A stretch of DNA of 14,442 bases from an uncultured Capnocytophaga sp. (lineage in GTDB: Bacteria; Bacteroidota; Bacteroidia; Flavobacteriales; Flavobacteriaceae). Made by a program: the position numbers and the translations under genes. How positions within the stretch are numbered: the stretch's first letter is position 1; each line of letters opens with the position of its first letter. This document shows, one piece after another, positions 11,974-14,442 of the stretch. The stretch spans positions 1-14,442 of the forward strand of contig NZ_CALHGG010000064.1 in NCBI RefSeq assembly GCF_938029845.1, written 5' to 3'. A model generated the notes under the pieces. That model saw nothing but the letters and a program-made list of their open reading frames with translations. It had not been told where the DNA came from and did no database searches.

Positions 11974-13464
11974 TTATTTTTCACTTAATTTGTCTGCAAT
12001 ACTGCGGTTGTTAGCGAGGTGTTGGGTTTTGTTCTGACCTCCTAATTTGCCTTGGGATTTCATGTATTGAGCGAAGCTGCCTTTGGGGACGGGGGTAATG
12101 CGTAGGCGCTGGAGTACCTTGCCCTCTATGAGGTCTTTGTAATAGCTGTTTTGCGCTTGTAAGGCTTGGTCAAGGGTATTGGCGAAAGCCTCCATATCCT
12201 TGGGGGCTTGTTCGAACTCAATGAACCACTCATGATAGGGGAGTTCCCCTGCGGGGGGATTGACCTGAGGTGCTACGGTAAATTCGCTCACTTCGCCTCC
12301 TTGTTGGGCAAGGGTCTCGGCAAGGGCTTCTTCTACTTCCTTGGCGATGACATGTTCGCCAAAGGCTGATATAAAGTGCTTGATACGTCCTGTTACCACG
12401 ATGCGATAGGGCTTAAGGGAGGTGAACATCACCGTATCGCCCATGTTGTAGCCCCATAAGCCTGCATTGGTGGAGACAATAAGCACGTAATTCACGCCCA
12501 ACTGTACGTCCTTGAGGGAGATACGTTTGGGGTTTTCACTAAAGAAAGTATCTGCTTCGATAAACTCGTAAAAAATACCCGCATTGAGCAGCAGCAACAT
12601 CCCCTTTTGCGTTTGTGTATCCTGATAGGCAAAGAAACCTTCGCTGGCGGGGTATAGTTCTACGCTATCTACCTTGCGGCCGATGAGGTGTTCGAATTTT
12701 TGGCGGTAGGGTTCGTAATTGACACCCCCATAGATAAACAGCTGAAAATTGGGAAAAAGTTCTCCCACTGTCTTTTGGGATTTCTGTTGGAGACGTTCGA
12801 AATACATCTGTACCCAAGGGGGGATTCCACTGATGAGAGTCATATTCTCATGGATGGTTTCCTCCACAATGGCATCAATCTTCGTTTCCCAGTCCTCTAT
12901 ACAATTGGTTTTCCATGAAGGCATGCGGTTGGTTTGTAGGTATTTAGGTACATAGTGTGCGGAGATACCCGAAAGCCTACCTAGGCGTATGCCATTCTTC
13001 TTTTCCAAGATAGGGCTTCCTTGTAGGAAGATCATCTTGCCTGAGACAAAATCCGCCTTGCCTGTTTCGGCTATATAGCACATGATAGCATTGCGAGCCG
13101 CCTCGATATGGTATGGCATAGATTCTTTGGTCAGGGGGATATACTTTGCCCCACTGGTTGTGCCAGAGGTCTTGGCGAAGTAGAGCGGTTTGCCAGGCCA
13201 AAGGATATTTTCTTCACCCTTTTTTACGCGCTCTATATAGGGGGCTAGTGCCTCATAATCGCGTATAGGCACTCGCTGGACGAAGTCTTCGTAGGAGTGA
13301 ATCTCCTCAAAGTGGTGATCACGCCCAAAAGCGGTATGTTTGGCCTTTTGGATAATAGAGAGGAAGACTTTCTCTTGGGTTGCGATAGGGTCCGATGCCC
13401 ATTGGTCTATTTTCTTTCGTATATAGGTAGCCCACTTATGGGCGATAAAACTCTTTAAGCTCAT
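11974..13464 (-). CDS. GH3 family acyl-adenylate/amido synthetase-like protein
   Basis: A 496-residue member of the GH3 family, adenylate-forming enzymes best known from plants, where they join amino acids to hormone acids. Bacterial members are common in Bacteroidota and their substrates are not established. Visible nucleotide-binding motifs are AKTSGTTSGAKYIPLT (97-112), YPASEGFFAY (271-280), YNMGDTVMFT (339-348) and the hinge-like GRIKHFISAFGEHV (359-372), after which the mobile C-terminal domain begins. The length is typical of the family and the gene looks intact. The start at 13464 lies 20 bases after the M23 peptidase stop, indicating one operon with that gene first. A strong hairpin follows the stop. 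Base use is visibly more GC-balanced than in the island genes that follow. Confidence 0.92.
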   Translation of the reverse strand: MSLKSFIAHKWATYIRKKIDQWASDPIATQEKVFLSIIQKAKHTAFGRDHHFEEIHSYEDFVQRVPIRDYEALAPYIERVKKGEENILWPGKPLYFAKTSGTTSGAKYIPLTKESMPYHIEAARNAIMCYIAETGKADFVSGKMIFLQGSPILEKKNGIRLGRLSGISAHYVPKYLQTNRMPSWKTNCIEDWETKIDAIVEETIHENMTLISGIPPWVQMYFERLQQKSQKTVGELFPNFQLFIYGGVNYEPYRQKFEHLIGRKVDSVELYPASEGFFAYQDTQTQKGMLLLLNAGIFYEFIEADTFFSENPKRISLKDVQLGVNYVLIVSTNAGLWGYNMGDTVMFTSLKPYRIVVTGRIKHFISAFGEHVIAKEVEEALAETLAQQGGEVSEFTVAPQVNPPAGELPYHEWFIEFEQAPKDMEAFANTLDQALQAQNSYYKDLIEGKVLQRLRITPVPKGSFAQYMKSQGKLGGQNKTQHLANNRSIADKLSEK

Positions 13465-13484
13465 GATAGGAGGGTGTGTTTTGA

Positions 13485-14354
13485 TTATTTGATATACATA
13501 TAGTTAAGCGGATCCACAGGATAGCCCTCATGCCATAGTTCAAAGTGTAGGTGGGTACCTGTGGAGAGTTCGCCTGTATTACCTACCTTGGCGATGACTT
13601 CCCCAGCGCGTACTTGGTCGCCTTGTCGCTTGGTGATAGCCGCGTTGTGCTTATACACTGATACGAAGTTATGGGGGTGTTCTATGATAAGAACGAAGCC
13701 TGTCTGTGCTGACCACTCTGCAAAAATCACCGTACCCTCACCTATTGCCTTGACGGGGGTGCCTTCGGCGGCTGTAAGGTCTATCCCATAATGGCGCTTG
13801 TCGGCCTTGAACTCACTGGATAGCATCCCTTGTATGGGAGGGAAAAACGCCTTTCGGGTATTGGCGGTTGCCACATCGAATACATTGTAGCGTTCCTCCT
13901 CGGCTACCTCGCCACGGAGTTTCATCTCCTCCTCACTGGCTTGTATATCTACCTCTACGGGGATTTGTTGTACTGCATTGAGTACGGAGTCCTTGTTAAT
14001 CTTATCGGGTTCTATATCGCCCGTAAGGACTTTTTGGAGTGAGCCAAAATAAGCGTCATTGCTTACGATACGTTGTTGCAGGGAGTCGGTCTGGAAGGTA
14101 AGATCTACAATCTGCTTACGTAGGTCAGCTTCCGAGAAGCCCAAGATATATTGCTTTAGGGGGGAGTAGATAATTACCAAGGTGGTGAGGGTAATCATCA
14201 GTATAGCGAATAATCCGCTATATACAAAGACATTGAGGCGATTCAGGCGAAAGGTGTTGACCTCCTCCAAGGTGGATTCGTTCATGATCACTACTCTATA
14301 CTTGAAGAGCCATTTGCGATGTATAATCTTGCTAAATTGTTGTTTTAGAGACAT
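13485..14354 (-). CDS. Membrane-anchored M23 family metallopeptidase
   Basis: A 289-residue putative peptidoglycan endopeptidase. A short cytoplasmic N-terminus is followed by one membrane segment (about 41-64, LNVFVYSGLFAILMITLTTL), a coiled-coil-like stretch (75-100), and a C-terminal LytM/M23 domain (about 180-289) on the periplasmic side. The zinc ligands are present: His188 and Asp192 in RHYGIDL, and His270 in GTHLHFELW, with His236 (VYKHN) and His268 as the expected catalytic histidines. It is therefore likely active, unlike degenerate LytM regulators. The ATG at 14354 (MSLKQQFSK) is preferred to a TTG one codon earlier. It is the first gene of an operon with the GH3 gene. I do not give a gene symbol because bacterial M23 proteins of this layout have several names. 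Confidence 0.92.
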   Translation of the reverse strand: MSLKQQFSKIIHRKWLFKYRVVIMNESTLEEVNTFRLNRLNVFVYSGLFAILMITLTTLVIIYSPLKQYILGFSEADLRKQIVDLTFQTDSLQQRIVSNDAYFGSLQKVLTGDIEPDKINKDSVLNAVQQIPVEVDIQASEEEMKLRGEVAEEERYNVFDVATANTRKAFFPPIQGMLSSEFKADKRHYGIDLTAAEGTPVKAIGEGTVIFAEWSAQTGFVLIIEHPHNFVSVYKHNAAITKRQGDQVRAGEVIAKVGNTGELSTGTHLHFELWHEGYPVDPLNYMYIK

Positions 14355-14387
14355 CAAAAAAGTTTTGAGTTTTTAGTTATTGATACA

Positions 14388-14442
14388 CAGGGGTCAGGGG
14401 TCAGTAATCAGAGGTCAGTAGTCAGTATACAGTAATCAGAGA
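14388..14442. repeat. GGTCAG/TAATCAG tandem repeats at the window end
   Basis: Short imperfect copies of GGTCAGTAATCAG and AGTCAGTATACAGTAATC fill the sequence upstream of the M23 gene and continue to the window edge. Simple repeats of this kind are common between genes in Flavobacteriia. The full extent cannot be seen. Confidence 0.7.

Noticed and set aside
13561..14042. Plus-strand open frames within the M23 gene
   Set aside because: They are shadows of an M23 peptidase with all catalytic residues intact.

Overview
The window looks like a Bacteroidota chromosome, probably a member of the Flavobacteriia. Capnocytophaga is my best guess, at low to moderate confidence. The reasons are a bacterial GH3-family protein beside an M23 peptidase, a plant-type acyl-ACP thioesterase, AT-rich translation starts without clear Shine-Dalgarno sequences, and short A-rich or GGTCAG-like tandem repeats between genes. 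No rRNA, tRNA, CRISPR array, transposase or recombinase gene was seen.

Three regions can be separated. (1) Positions 1-2626, plus strand: an acyl-ACP thioesterase and mnmG (tRNA wobble-uridine modification), five bases apart and probably cotranscribed. (2) Positions about 2736-11920: an AT-rich accessory island of 13 small genes (100-261 codons), all on the minus strand. (3) Positions about 11921-14442, minus strand: an M23 peptidase and a GH3-family gene, 20 bases apart, ending in a clear terminator hairpin. Regions 1 and 3 are core, more GC-balanced genes and they bracket the island.

The island reads as a store of orphan immunity genes for polymorphic (Rhs-type) toxins. Its genes include a DUF4240 protein, an Imm30-like protein, two leucine-rich-repeat proteins, a lipoprotein, a two-CxxC protein resembling the double-CXXCG immunity family, a protein whose C-terminus resembles Imm52-type proteins, a pair of paralogues, and several unrecognised small proteins. 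No complete toxin is present. There are, however, a fragment of an Rhs core (reading TDHLGTPYEAYDENGEKV) and two short open tails that end just upstream of island genes and may be the last residues of lost toxins.

Most genes are separated by copies of one mosaic intergenic module. Reading the plus strand, a copy has a left arm (CCCCGCTGGTGCGAGCGTGT-like), a middle hairpin AGAGCTacaAGCTCT, and a right arm (GCACGAG...CGCGCCAGCGGGG) that is roughly the reverse complement of the left arm. A short box follows that abuts the 3' end of the neighbouring minus-strand gene. A lone left-arm copy lies at the mnmG border and a lone right-arm copy at the GH3 border, as if one module had been opened by insertion of the array. 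The layout recalls the acquired interbacterial defence (AID/rAID) immunity arrays with repetitive intergenic sequences known from gut Bacteroidales, and loosely recalls integron cassettes, but it does not carry integron attC consensus sites. Between two island genes lies a separate 258-bp MITE-like element with terminal inverted repeats and a perfect 8-bp target duplication.
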